The notes: a model not told the origin generated them from the letters alone. 64,000 nt of DNA from Balneolaceae bacterium (GCA_020832285.1 JAFIFB010000110.1:1-64000), one strand, 5' to 3'; numbered from the stretch's first letter, positions 37,067-45,749 are shown. Numbers and translations: made by a program.

Positions 37067-38530
37067 ATGAAGATACAATTGTTAATATTTCTATTCTTAT
37101 TCATTATTTCAGGATCTGTTGAAATTGATAGTGATAATCAAAATTACAACAGATACCTTTTACTTGATGATAGAATCATACATTCTGTGGAAAATGTAAG
37201 CCTTCAACTTGGTTCAGTGACAAAAGATCTAAATAATCCACTATTCGGTGAAGATTTCTGGGAAGACCCGCCAAGACCTTGGGAAGCTCGATTTGATAAC
37301 ATGTATCCTAATGTGATTTATGATAAAGAAGATGGCCTTTATAAAATATGGTATAAATCATTTGTGAGAGATTTTTCATCTGAAAATGTACCCATAGAAG
37401 AGCGCCCATTTAATGAATATATTATCACTCCCGGTGGAAGACAGAGAGGCATACTTTATGCATATTCAGAAGATGGTATTCATTGGATTAAACCTGAATT
37501 AGGTTTGGTTGATTTTAATGGTAGCCGGGAAAATAATATTGTAATTCTAAACTTTGAAGGTAGTGTATTTAAAGATAATCGTGAAAACAACAGTGAACGA
37601 CGATTCAAGATGTTTGGTCGGGTAGATAATCAAAGTCAAATGTCAGTTGTTTTTTCAGAGAATGGAATTGATTGGCAAGAGCCAATGCCCTGGCCAAAAT
37701 ATAATACGCAAGGAGATGCTCATAATAATGCAATTTGGGCACCTGATATTCAGAAATATGTAGGAATTACACGTGGCAGGGATGGGGTAAGAACCGTAGA
37801 AAGAACTGTAAGTGAAGATTTCATAAATTGGAGTGAACCAGTTGAAGTGTTGCGGGGTGATAGTGAAGATGCACAGATTTATTCATTGCCCATTTTTTAT
37901 TATGCAAACCTTTATATAGGACTTCCATCTGTAATTAGCGGTGAAAGGCCATTTGATCCGGTTGATACAGAACTTGCATGGAGTCCCGATACAGAAAACT
38001 GGTTTCGTATTTCTCCGGGAGAAGCTATCATACCTCGTGGAGAAAATATTGATGATTATCCTGACAGTGACTATGATGCCGGCTGTATATTTGCCTCTGT
38101 TCCTGTTATCACTGATAGTGAAATCTTAATTTATTACGGTGGCAGTAATTTTTATCACAATAATTGGAGAGAGACTTCTTTAAATTTAGCCAGAATGAGA
38201 TTGGATGGATTTGCCGGCTATGAAAGTAACGATTTAGAAATGGGTACGGTTCAGACAAATTATTTTACTGTTACAGGAAATGATTTAAAAATCAATGCCG
38301 ATGTAAAAGAAGGTGGTTCAGTGCGGGTTGCTGTTTTAAATGAATCCGGACAGACCATTGCCGGTTATACACTGGATGATAGTCAAGAGATAACCAGTAA
38401 TGTCACTGATGAACAAGTTAACTGGAATGGCAGCAATCTGTTGAATTTGATAGGCAAAAAAGTAGCTTTCAAATTTGAACTTGATAATGCAAAATTATTC
38501 TCACTTGTTGGCCATTTGGAGTTTGATTAA
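37067..38530 (+). CDS. Secreted glycosidase-like five-bladed propeller protein
   Basis: About 487 residues from ATG 37067, with a signal peptide (MKIQLLIFLFLFIISGSVE). The body has the GH32/GH43-like pattern: AYSEDGIHWIKPELGLVDFN, VVFSENGIDWQEPMPWPKYN, TVSEDFINWSEPVEVL, LAWSPDTENWFRISPGEAII. Each blade carries the S.DG..W repeat. A C-terminal beta-domain (about 400-487) may bind carbohydrate. Catalytic acids cannot be assigned with confidence, and I do not know the subfamily. The gene is AT-rich compared with most neighbours and follows a decayed stretch, so acquisition is possible. Confidence 0.7.
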   Translation: MKIQLLIFLFLFIISGSVEIDSDNQNYNRYLLLDDRIIHSVENVSLQLGSVTKDLNNPLFGEDFWEDPPRPWEARFDNMYPNVIYDKEDGLYKIWYKSFVRDFSSENVPIEERPFNEYIITPGGRQRGILYAYSEDGIHWIKPELGLVDFNGSRENNIVILNFEGSVFKDNRENNSERRFKMFGRVDNQSQMSVVFSENGIDWQEPMPWPKYNTQGDAHNNAIWAPDIQKYVGITRGRDGVRTVERTVSEDFINWSEPVEVLRGDSEDAQIYSLPIFYYANLYIGLPSVISGERPFDPVDTELAWSPDTENWFRISPGEAIIPRGENIDDYPDSDYDAGCIFASVPVITDSEILIYYGGSNFYHNNWRETSLNLARMRLDGFAGYESNDLEMGTVQTNYFTVTGNDLKINADVKEGGSVRVAVLNESGQTIAGYTLDDSQEITSNVTDEQVNWNGSNLLNLIGKKVAFKFELDNAKLFSLVGHLEFD

Positions 38531-38650
38531 ATTATTTAAGGCGATGAACTTTTTAATGATCAAGAAGGGTATTGTTTGGGACACCATAATCAATTTACCC
38601 ACAACAATTCCCATAGAAACAAAAATGTATAGTTGTGGAATACAATTATT

Positions 38651-39586
38651 TTATACACCTGTTTTCCCGTCAATAAGATAAAACCGGCTTTCAAATGGAA
38701 TGTTTTCGGTTGAGCCGGTCAGGTTAAGATCAATTCTGCCTACACGAACTCCACTGTGCCCCATTTGCGTGATGATGGTTTGTTTACCGGCTGGATTTTC
38801 AACAAGTACCGGTTCGTCAAGAAAGGTGTGGGTGTGGCCGCCGATAATCAGGTCGATGCCTTCTACAGACTGTGCAAGAGTAATGTCATCCGTCTGCCCA
38901 TTTTCGTATCGGTAGCCAAGATGGCTCAGGCAGATCACATAATCACAGTCATGAAAATTCCGCAGGCTGTCAACACCCCGTTTTGAAACCGCAATGGGAT
39001 CTTGAGAGCGCACATTACCAAACAGTTCACGTTCTACCACGCCATGCAGTTGAATACCCAATCCGAATATTCCTACACGGAATCCCTCCATTTCTTTGAT
39101 TATCTGCCGCCGAACGAAGGGGTTCATAGGTGTATTTCGTGTAATGTAGTTTGATGCCAGCATTGGGAATCCCGCTTTTTTGGCGGCTTCGGCAAATCCG
39201 TCGAGGCCGCGGTCAAATTCGTGGTTGCCAATGGCCATTGCATCGTACTTCATCTCGCTCATCAGTTTCATATCTACTTTCCCGCCATATACATCAAACC
39301 AGGGGGTTCCCTGGAATACATCTCCGGCATCCAGCAGAAGCAGATGTTTTTCTTGTGCACGCACTTTTTTTACCAGTGATGCCCGGCGTGCAATGCCTCC
39401 CAGTCCGGCAAACTGCCTGGAGTTTTCGGGAAATGGATCGAGGCGTGCGTGTGTGTCGTTCGTATAAAGGATAGTGAGTTTAGGGCCGCTGAATTCGTGC
39501 AGAAGCCGTTCTCCGGCATGAAGGGGTAAAAGTGTGCCTGCAGTGAGTGCAGCAGCCTGTTTTATAAAAGATTTTCTGTTGATCAT
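38651..39586 (-). CDS. Metallophosphatase half of a 5'-nucleotidase
   Basis: A 311-residue exported protein with MINRKSFIKQAAALTAGTLLPL at its start, a Tat-like or lipid-free signal. The calcineurin-type motifs are complete: LYTNDTHARLDPF, LLLDAGDVFQGTPWF, AIGNHEFDRGLDGF, ICLSHLGY and GGHTHTF. This is the metal-dependent N-terminal domain of UshA-type 5'-nucleotidases. The substrate-binding C-terminal domain is on the preceding overlapping gene (ATGA), so the enzyme is split in two. Confidence 0.92.
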   Translation of the reverse strand: MINRKSFIKQAAALTAGTLLPLHAGERLLHEFSGPKLTILYTNDTHARLDPFPENSRQFAGLGGIARRASLVKKVRAQEKHLLLLDAGDVFQGTPWFDVYGGKVDMKLMSEMKYDAMAIGNHEFDRGLDGFAEAAKKAGFPMLASNYITRNTPMNPFVRRQIIKEMEGFRVGIFGLGIQLHGVVERELFGNVRSQDPIAVSKRGVDSLRNFHDCDYVICLSHLGYRYENGQTDDITLAQSVEGIDLIIGGHTHTFLDEPVLVENPAGKQTIITQMGHSGVRVGRIDLNLTGSTENIPFESRFYLIDGKTGV

Positions 39587-40305
39587 CGGCGAATTCTTCC
39601 GTCGGTTAAATCGAACAATTCAGATTTTATTCTGAAATAATCAGCAAAAACTGTACGTACCGAAATATTCACATCTTTCTTATCAGAAGCTTCCCAAAGT
39701 GCCGGGAATACGTCTCCGCCATTAGCTGTCCAGCTGCTCGTTGCCACGCGGTACTTTCTTTCGGGGTCAAGAACCTGAGAGTTGACTAATATACCCCGCG
39801 CTTTGTCTTCTTCATCAATCTGAAAGCGGACACCACTCACGGGTGCCCCGCCGATTGCAGCAACCTGGTTTATCAGTTCGGATAGCTGTTCTCCGGTTAG
39901 AGTGAGAACTACCAAATGATTATCGTAGGGCATAAATTCGTAGATCAGGCCCAGGGTCAGATCGCCCGGTTCAAAATAAAGGTTAAAAGAGCTTTCCCCG
40001 ATGATCCCTACATGTACAAATTGCCGTAATTCATGTGCAGCCCTGTCCCGAAGGGCATCTGCTACCATATTCCCGAGTGCACCTTCTGGTTTCTCGAAGC
40101 GAATGGTATCGTTCACTGTGGCAATCTTTCGGTTCATTCGGCGTTCCATGGCCGGCCGGTAAGAATTGAGCATGGCAGCCATGGTTGAATCAGCAGCGGG
40201 ATAGGCAAAAACAGGCTCTTTTTCGGGTACCGTTCGTTCGAAAAATGCACAGCCCCCAAGCATCAGAATAAAAAGAAAACCCGGAAGTAAACGCCTGATG
40301 GTCAT
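39583..40305 (-). CDS. 5'-nucleotidase C-terminal-domain lipoprotein
   Basis: A 240-residue lipoprotein (MTIRRLLPGFLFILMLGGC, Cys19). The mature part matches the 5'-nucleotidase C-terminal domain: GALGNMVADALRDRA, ESSFNLYFEPGDLTLGLIYE, LVVLTLTGEQLSELIN and SWTANGGDVFPAL. This domain normally recognises the nucleoside. Here it is a separate, membrane-tethered protein translated just before the soluble catalytic half, suggesting a complex at the envelope for nucleotide salvage. Confidence 0.9.
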   Translation of the reverse strand: MTIRRLLPGFLFILMLGGCAFFERTVPEKEPVFAYPAADSTMAAMLNSYRPAMERRMNRKIATVNDTIRFEKPEGALGNMVADALRDRAAHELRQFVHVGIIGESSFNLYFEPGDLTLGLIYEFMPYDNHLVVLTLTGEQLSELINQVAAIGGAPVSGVRFQIDEEDKARGILVNSQVLDPERKYRVATSSWTANGGDVFPALWEASDKKDVNISVRTVFADYFRIKSELFDLTDGRIRR

Positions 40306-40314
40306 GAATATTTT

Positions 40315-41070
40315 TTATCGTTGCTGCCTGAAGAAGTTCATCATCAGGTCGGCAAGGCCGAGGAGCTTAAGGTTTGATGAAAGTTCGGTTTTTGACCGGT
40401 CGAAATGACTGCTGTTAACAGAAGTGGCTTGTGCTCTGAATACCACTTCGTTATCCTTTTGTGCCTCTACAAGAAGCGGAAAACTATGGCTGTTCATCAC
40501 CATTTCTATAGGTATTTCATGATCAAACTGCGTAGTACCGGTACTGTACCAGGCATCAAGGAGCAGCCCCCAGTTCACTTTTATTCTGTCAGTGAGCCAA
40601 ACCGAGATCTGTTCACCGTCGTTGTCTCCTATCAGTATGAACTCATGAGCCTCTTTACCCTGTATTGTACGGGTATTTCCGGTTTCATATACCTTGTTTT
40701 CCCAGTCGAATACAGGCCGCTGCGATACGTCGGGCTTGCCCTGGACACGATTCATGATAGTAACAAGGTTTTCCAGTTCGTGCTTGGCCACTTTCAGGCC
40801 TTCGTTGTCGGTAGTAATCACCACAAAATCATCCTGATCATTTCTGACAAGGATCCCGCGAGCCTGCAAACCGGCCATCACATTCATGGCTATATTGGAA
40901 TCCACAAATATTCGATCTTTGGTGAATGTAAGGTTCAGGTGGCCTTCTTCACCCATTCCGCTGTTCGGATTATAGATCTGGTAGTTGATCTCTCCTTCGT
41001 ATTGTGCGGATGCAGTGGACGCCATCAGCAGCAAAAGAAGCGCAATCAGGGAAGAGAGGGTCGTTTTCAT
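40315..41070 (-). CDS. DUF4412-domain exported protein
   Basis: A 251-residue protein with a signal peptide (MKTTLSSLIALLLLLMASTASAQ). The mature N-terminus YEGEINYQIYNPNSG leads into the DUF4412 pattern (TFTKDRIFVDSNI, VVITTDNEGLKVAKHE, HEFILIGDNDGEQISVWLTD). The family is of unknown function and is common in Bacteroidota. It ends 9 nt before the 5'-nucleotidase C-terminal-domain gene, so the three genes likely form one operon. Confidence 0.85.
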   Translation of the reverse strand: MKTTLSSLIALLLLLMASTASAQYEGEINYQIYNPNSGMGEEGHLNLTFTKDRIFVDSNIAMNVMAGLQARGILVRNDQDDFVVITTDNEGLKVAKHELENLVTIMNRVQGKPDVSQRPVFDWENKVYETGNTRTIQGKEAHEFILIGDNDGEQISVWLTDRIKVNWGLLLDAWYSTGTTQFDHEIPIEMVMNSHSFPLLVEAQKDNEVVFRAQATSVNSSHFDRSKTELSSNLKLLGLADLMMNFFRQQR

Positions 41071-41155
41071 GAGGTATCAGAGAAATAGTTGATAATTGAT
41101 GTGGATATAACGATTGGGAAAAGTATCTATTTTTATACCGGCACAAAAACCTATT

Positions 41156-42292
41156 TCAGGCTTCCAGTTCAAGTTCCCGGCCCATGTTTACATTAACTTT
41201 GTGTATCCAGCCTCCGGCTACTACATCATCACCTTCATAGCATACCACGGCCTGACCAGGTGTAATCGCTTCTCGCCCGGCAGGAAAGTGTACTATAATT
41301 TCGTCATCCGAGAGCTGTTTGATGCTTCCAATCGCACCTTCGTCGTTGTACCGGATCTTCCCGGTAATTTCCATTTCACCTTCGGGAATGGAGTCATACT
41401 TCACCATATTTATCTCTTTAGCCCGGCAGGTGGTGCTGATGAGATCCTCTTTTTCACCTACGGTGATCACATTATTTTCTGCATCAATGTGGGTTACATA
41501 CACCGGCTTGCCCATCGGCAGGTGAAGCCCGCGCCGCTGACCGATGGTGTAGAACGGAAATCCTTTGTGTTTACCAAGAACGTTGCCATCCTTATCAACA
41601 AAAACACCTCCGCTTACTTTCTCTTCGAGATCGTTTACGCGCTCTTTCAGAAAGCGGTGATAGTTGTTATCTGGAATAAAGCAGATTTCATAGGAATCGG
41701 GTTTATTGGCCACATTCAGCAGGCCGTAATCTTCGGCAAATTGCCTGATTTCAGTTTTCCGATATTTTCCGAGCGGGAAGATGGTTCGCTCCAGATGTTT
41801 TTGCTCCACACCCCAGAGTGCGTAGGATTGGTCTTTTTTATGATCTTTTCCTTTGGAAATGACATAGCGCCCGTTCTCTTTGCGAACATTGGCATAATGA
41901 CCTGTGGCGATGAAGTCGCAGCCGAGGTTGTCTGCCCGGCGTAAAAGTGCTGCCCACTTGATGTGAGTGTTACAGAGAACACAGGGATTGGGCGTGCGTC
42001 CGCTGGTGTAATCTTCCACAAACCGGTCGATGACCCAGTTTCCGAATTCATCGCGGATATCCACTATAAAATGCTTGAAACCGTGTCGGACAGCGATATG
42101 ACGGGCATCATTCATCGATTCTACCGTACAGCATCCCGTTTCTTTCCCGTCATTACCACCACTCCGGTGATAATCCCAGGTTTTCATCGTAATTCCAATC
42201 ACTTCGTATCCCTGTTCATGAAGCATTACGGCCGAAACCGAAGAGTCAACGCCGCCGCTCATGGCAACAAGAACACGCCCTTTTTTACTCAT
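41156..42292 (-). CDS. mnmA: tRNA-specific 2-thiouridylase
   Basis: A 378-residue cytosolic enzyme that puts sulfur on U34 of tRNA-Lys, -Glu and -Gln. The PP-loop SGGVDSS (12-18) adenylates the uridine. Catalytic cysteines are Cys104 in PNPCVLCN and Cys204 in SYEICFIPD. The C-terminal domain with GQRRGLHLP and TPGQAVVCYEGDDVVAGG is complete. Length is standard. Confidence 0.97.
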   Translation of the reverse strand: MSKKGRVLVAMSGGVDSSVSAVMLHEQGYEVIGITMKTWDYHRSGGNDGKETGCCTVESMNDARHIAVRHGFKHFIVDIRDEFGNWVIDRFVEDYTSGRTPNPCVLCNTHIKWAALLRRADNLGCDFIATGHYANVRKENGRYVISKGKDHKKDQSYALWGVEQKHLERTIFPLGKYRKTEIRQFAEDYGLLNVANKPDSYEICFIPDNNYHRFLKERVNDLEEKVSGGVFVDKDGNVLGKHKGFPFYTIGQRRGLHLPMGKPVYVTHIDAENNVITVGEKEDLISTTCRAKEINMVKYDSIPEGEMEITGKIRYNDEGAIGSIKQLSDDEIIVHFPAGREAITPGQAVVCYEGDDVVAGGWIHKVNVNMGRELELEA

Positions 42293-42386
42293 TATTATTA
42301 AATTTGTTTAATCCTCAAAAAATAACACTTTTTTAAGGCATTTGCATCTTACGTGATTGCGTTAACGAAGCAGGACAGCCTTTCGT

Positions 42387-42809
42387 TTATCCGGAAAGAT
42401 TATAGTGTCGGATGATGGCAGTGTAATACTCTTCAAAATCTCTCAGGTTGTTTTTTAGAATCGATTTCAGAATGTCGGGATTGATCGATTCATATTCATG
42501 TACGGCAATATTACGGAACCCTACCATTTTGCGTAACCGTAAGGTAAGATCTTTGGGCAGAATATCGTTTTTAAGAAGGATATCAAAGTTCTCCCGAAGC
42601 TCTTGAGGTAAACCAAGTCCTTCATCTGCAACAATGTGAGATGCCAAATCTATGGAGCTCTGAACTGCGCGCTGAAGGTTCAGAATCATGATTTCCTGAA
42701 CATCAAGGTCATTCAGAGATTCAGGGTCAAGCTGTGTTATGTCGCTGATTCTTTTAAGGCAACGCTGAATGGAAGAGATTTTTGCAAATGCTACGTCCCT
42801 GTCAACCAT
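42387..42809 (-). CDS. HepT-like RNase toxin (DUF86)
   Basis: A 140-residue helical HEPN protein. The toxin motif R-x4-H-x-Y is complete: Arg99, His104, Tyr106 in RNIAVHEY. In HepT/MntA (type VII) systems this RNase is silenced by AMPylation of the motif tyrosine. The gene overlaps its antitoxin by 8 nt and is translated second. Confidence 0.92.
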   Translation of the reverse strand: MVDRDVAFAKISSIQRCLKRISDITQLDPESLNDLDVQEIMILNLQRAVQSSIDLASHIVADEGLGLPQELRENFDILLKNDILPKDLTLRLRKMVGFRNIAVHEYESINPDILKSILKNNLRDFEEYYTAIIRHYNLSG

Positions 42810-43203
42810 AAATTTTACCCTTCAGGATATTTTTTTCAATTACAGAGCGCACTCTCTTCAGGTCGTCATATTCGTTGATCGTGCGAACAAAAAAGTCGGA
42901 ATATAATCTATTGTCACGCTGTAAGATTTTTTCACCTTTTTTGAGCACCTGCATACAAATAATGGGGTTGGCCCGGTTCAGTACAACAAGATCAATCTCT
43001 TTTTTGAGTAGGGCTGTCAGTTCATCCTGAATATCCGGAAGCCGTTCTACAGAAGGTACTTTATCCGGGTAGAACAAAAAGGCAAGGTCCACATCGCTTC
43101 CGGGCAGTGATCGTCCCGAAGCTTCCGAGCCAAACAGAAACGCAACCGCTACATCAGGCTGCCGGGTGAGATAGTTCAATAAGATCTCTTTTTTGGTACT
43201 CAT
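42802..43203 (-). CDS. MntA-like nucleotidyltransferase antitoxin
   Basis: A 133-residue minimal nucleotidyltransferase. The GS-x10-DxD motif is complete (Gly25, Ser26, Asp37, Asp39 in GSEASGRSLPGSDVDL), and a further acidic residue lies in KEIDLVVLNRA. By family it transfers AMP to the paired HepT toxin. The 5' end has a separate upstream spacer of about 180 nt, so the pair is its own transcription unit. Confidence 0.92.
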   Translation of the reverse strand: MSTKKEILLNYLTRQPDVAVAFLFGSEASGRSLPGSDVDLAFLFYPDKVPSVERLPDIQDELTALLKKEIDLVVLNRANPIICMQVLKKGEKILQRDNRLYSDFFVRTINEYDDLKRVRSVIEKNILKGKIYG

Positions 43204-43381
43204 TGTAGAAAAATATCAAAAGAAGTCGAATTATCTCAATTTCTGTAGTTATTCAGTCGGAATAGAATCTCTTTTCAATAAGCCTGAATAATTCAAAAAA
43301 ATAGTTGGTTGGATGTACCACATTCTCCATCAGCAAGTTACATCTTAAAAGAGTAATTGTTGTTCTATCAACCTTCCGAAA

Positions 43382-43879
43382 TTACATATACAAATACGGC
43401 TTCCAGTGTTCCTGAATACCATTCAGAAGATTTTGGAAAAAGGTAATGTGTACAGGTCGGTAGGGTTTGATATTGAGCGGCATTCCGGCTTCTTCGGGTG
43501 TGCGGTTTCCTTTTTTAACATTGCAGGTGTTGCAGGCTGTAACCAGGTTCTCCCAGCTGTCGGCCCCGCCGCGGCTTTTGGGCAGAACATGATCGAGAGT
43601 GAGGTCTGATCGGGTTCCGCAGTACTGACAAGTACTCCGGTCTCGTTTCATTATGTTTCTGCGGGAAAGCACAATTTTAGCATACGGCAGGCGAATGTAC
43701 CTCCGCAGACGGATGACAGAAGGGTAGGAATACTCTTCGTTTACGGTCCGTATAACTTTATCCGGATCATCATGGAGCAATTCAGCTTTGTCCAGAAATA
43801 CGAGCTTAACGGATCGCTGAACAGAACAGACGGTAATGGGCTGATAATCTTGATTCAGAACTAATACTTCGGAATTCAT
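43382..43879 (-). CDS. HNH endonuclease
   Basis: A 165-residue protein. A short N-terminal domain (NSEVLVLNQDYQPITVCSVQ) precedes a zinc-supported HNH nuclease: CQYC (84-87), LDHVLPKSRGG with the catalytic His97, WENLVTACNTCN with Asn111 and CxxC (116/119). This HNH type is widespread in Bacteroidota as a free-standing gene. Its role (repair, restriction or RNA/DNA processing) is not established. Nothing nearby suggests a restriction system. Confidence 0.9.
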   Translation of the reverse strand: MNSEVLVLNQDYQPITVCSVQRSVKLVFLDKAELLHDDPDKVIRTVNEEYSYPSVIRLRRYIRLPYAKIVLSRRNIMKRDRSTCQYCGTRSDLTLDHVLPKSRGGADSWENLVTACNTCNVKKGNRTPEEAGMPLNIKPYRPVHITFFQNLLNGIQEHWKPYLYM

Positions 43880-44261
43880 GACTTTTTTAATTTAATCTGC
43901 CTATCTGAAGTAATGATATATTTTTTAATACGAAATATAAGCCTATCCATTATGGCGTATTTTAAATAAAAATTCAACCCGAATATGAAACGAGAAGTTT
44001 CTCAATTTTCAGAAACATTTCCTAAACGAGCAACTTTATATATTTAACCCTACGTCGCAAAGGTTTTCAAGAGCAGGTATGGTGTCTATAAAGACAAAAT
44101 AAAATAGCGGGTGAAAAGGTAATTTTTATGAATAGAGTATAAACCTCAGTTCGATTCATAATCAGTTTTGTTTATTCAGTATAAAGTCTTCCACCGGCTG
44201 GCAGAGAGATATAGAGGGGTGTCCATCCATTTTTTATATTTTGATGAACATTCCCCTTAAT

Positions 44262-44284
44262 CCTCCTTTTCCTAAGGAGGGCTT
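44262..44284. terminator. CCTCCTT/AAGGAGG hairpin with following T-run
   Basis: CCTCCTT (44262-44268) pairs exactly with AAGGAGG (44274-44280) around a 5-nt loop, followed by GCTTTT. It could end a plus-strand transcript, although no plus-strand gene lies upstream; more likely it is a repeat-element hairpin. Confidence 0.5.
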
Positions 44285-44376
44285 TTAAAGTCATCATTTA
44301 AGAATCGAACTAAGGTTATTACTTCAGAGCAAGGGGCCTTAAAATTATTTGGAGCTTACCTTTCGATTTAATATTC

Positions 44377-44386
44377 TACAAGTGTA
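44377..44386. promoter_or_regulatory. BlaI/MecI-type operator box 1
   Basis: TACAAGTGTA fits the TACAnnTGTA consensus of BlaI/MecI/CopY repressors exactly. Its centre is 20 bp (about two helical turns) from box 2, so two dimers could sit on one DNA face. It is 26 bp before the blaI-like start, indicating autorepression. Confidence 0.85.
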
Positions 44387-44396
44387 GAAATAAGTA

Positions 44397-44406
44397 TACA
44401 TCTGTA
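44397..44406. promoter_or_regulatory. BlaI/MecI-type operator box 2
   Basis: TACATCTGTA is a second perfect match to TACAnnTGTA and ends 5 bp before the blaI-like ATG. Binding here would block the start region of the operon. Confidence 0.85.
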
Positions 44407-44411
44407 GAACT

Positions 44412-44783
44412 ATGAAACTTTCAAAATCCGAAGAGCAATTGATGCAGTATATCTGGAAGCTGGGGAATGCTTTCATGAATGAATTATTGGATCAATATCC
44501 TGAGCCCAAACCTGCATCCTCCACAGTGGCAACCTTACTGAAGAGGATGCAGGATAAAGGTTGCGTTGGCTATAAAAAAATGGGCAGGTCGCGGCAGTAT
44601 TATCCCCTGGTCAAAAAATCGCACTATTTTTCAAAGCACATCAACAGCATCATCGAGAAGTATTTTGATGACTCCCCTGCTTCCTTTGCATCCTTTTTTA
44701 CCAGGGAAACCAACCTTACAGACGAACAGCTTTTAGAGCTGCAAAAGATTGTTGAAAAGGAACTTAAAAACCGAAAGCAATGA
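44412..44783 (+). CDS. BlaI/MecI/CopY-family repressor
   Basis: A 123-residue winged-helix repressor. The DNA-binding part has KLSKSEEQLMQYIWKLGNAF, then the recognition region SSTVATLLKRMQDKGCVGYKK and wing GRSRQYYPLV. The C-terminal helices dimerise. Two perfect operators lie just upstream, and the next gene overlaps in ATGA. BlaI repressors are normally inactivated by proteolysis triggered by an M56 sensor, but the M56 protein here lacks the peptidase core, so release must work differently or not at all. Confidence 0.93.
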   Translation: MKLSKSEEQLMQYIWKLGNAFMNELLDQYPEPKPASSTVATLLKRMQDKGCVGYKKMGRSRQYYPLVKKSHYFSKHINSIIEKYFDDSPASFASFFTRETNLTDEQLLELQKIVEKELKNRKQ

Positions 44784-45742
44784 TTTTCTACCTAATCACA
44801 TCCACCCTGTGTATGGGTCTGCTGTTGCTGTTCTATCGCCTTGTGCTGGAAAAAGAGAAGATGCTCCACATTAACCGGGGTTTTCTTTTGTTTAGCCTCC
44901 TTTTCTCCCTCATTATACCCATTGTGCCGGTGGGTATTGCAGACCAGGTTCCCGGCTGGATTCAGCAGCAATTTGACGTTCAGAATTCAATAACACAGCC
45001 CCATTCCACGGGTGTTGAGTATTTGCCTCCCGGAGCCGAATATGTTACCCCAACAGAGGCTGAGGGGTTGAACAGATCTTCATCTTTTTCCTGGCCCATG
45101 CTGCTTCTGGCTGTTTATGTGATGATTTCAACCTTGCTGGCAGCCAGGCTTTTACGGGTCATTCACATGATTCAACCTAAATCCCGTACACGATCTATAT
45201 TGAAAACTGTCTGCCTGATCCCGCTCTTCACTGCTTTTGCAATTCTGTTTGGATGTGAGGCTACCACACCCGATATGCAAACCAATGATAATGAAATACA
45301 TATCGCTTTTACAGATTCTGAGTTGATTGTGGTTAATGATGAATCGATGGCTGTGTCAGAGTTTGAAGCAATGCTAAACTCACTCCCCGAAGGCCCCGAT
45401 TACCAGTTTGTGATTGAACAACACCCCGATATGCTCACTGGTCCGGTTATGAATGTAAATCGTATCATTCACAACTTTCAACTGGAGGATGGATATCAAC
45501 CAAACTACATTGCAGTCATTGAAATAGATGATGCTGGTAATATCCGTCTGGATGGTGAGGAAGTGCTGAAGGATGATTTGGAAAGGGCGCTAATTGAGAT
45601 CACCGCTGATCACCAACCCATCATTAACTTTCGGGTTCACCGTGGTTCAGACTTTCAACTCATAAGGGATGTACAAGACCTGCTTCGCAAAAGCGGAGCG
45701 TTACGGATTAACTATTTTTCTATCAGATCTCAGTCTCATTAG
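44780..45742 (+). CDS. M56/BlaR1-like membrane protein without peptidase core, with ExbD/TolR-like C-terminus
   Basis: A 320-residue protein. Residues 1-130 match the N-terminal membrane part of Bacteroidota M56 (BlaR1) proteins: helix 1-20, FYRLVLEKEKMLHINRGFLL, helices at about 33-51 and 105-127. The next segment (TRSILKTVCLIPLFTAFAIL, about 137-156) is the helix that normally follows the zinc peptidase domain. No HExxH exists anywhere. Thus about 150 residues including the catalytic core are absent, joined in frame near residue 131. Residues about 246-318 (VIEIDDAGNIRLDGEEV, DLERALIEIT, VQDLLRKSGALRINY) follow the ExbD/TolR periplasmic-domain pattern, and about 175-235 may be a diverged second copy. 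Coupled to the BlaI gene. Confidence 0.8.
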   Translation: MIFYLITSTLCMGLLLLFYRLVLEKEKMLHINRGFLLFSLLFSLIIPIVPVGIADQVPGWIQQQFDVQNSITQPHSTGVEYLPPGAEYVTPTEAEGLNRSSSFSWPMLLLAVYVMISTLLAARLLRVIHMIQPKSRTRSILKTVCLIPLFTAFAILFGCEATTPDMQTNDNEIHIAFTDSELIVVNDESMAVSEFEAMLNSLPEGPDYQFVIEQHPDMLTGPVMNVNRIIHNFQLEDGYQPNYIAVIEIDDAGNIRLDGEEVLKDDLERALIEITADHQPIINFRVHRGSDFQLIRDVQDLLRKSGALRINYFSIRSQSH

Positions 45743-45749
45743 ACAGATC

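Larger units (their letters stand above)
43880..44411. other. Intergenic region upstream of blaI-like gene
   Basis: About 530 bases without a gene. It carries a perfect 7-bp hairpin CCTCCTT/AAGGAGG (44262-44280), part of a CCTTAATCCTCCTTTTCC-type string seen as a dispersed element in many Bacteroidota. The two BlaI-type operator boxes lie at the right edge, next to the start codon. Confidence 0.6.

Noticed and set aside
37067-38530. Assignment of the propeller protein to GH43 or GH32 with named catalytic residues
   Set aside because: Only the blade repeats are visible; I could not locate the three catalytic acids with confidence.
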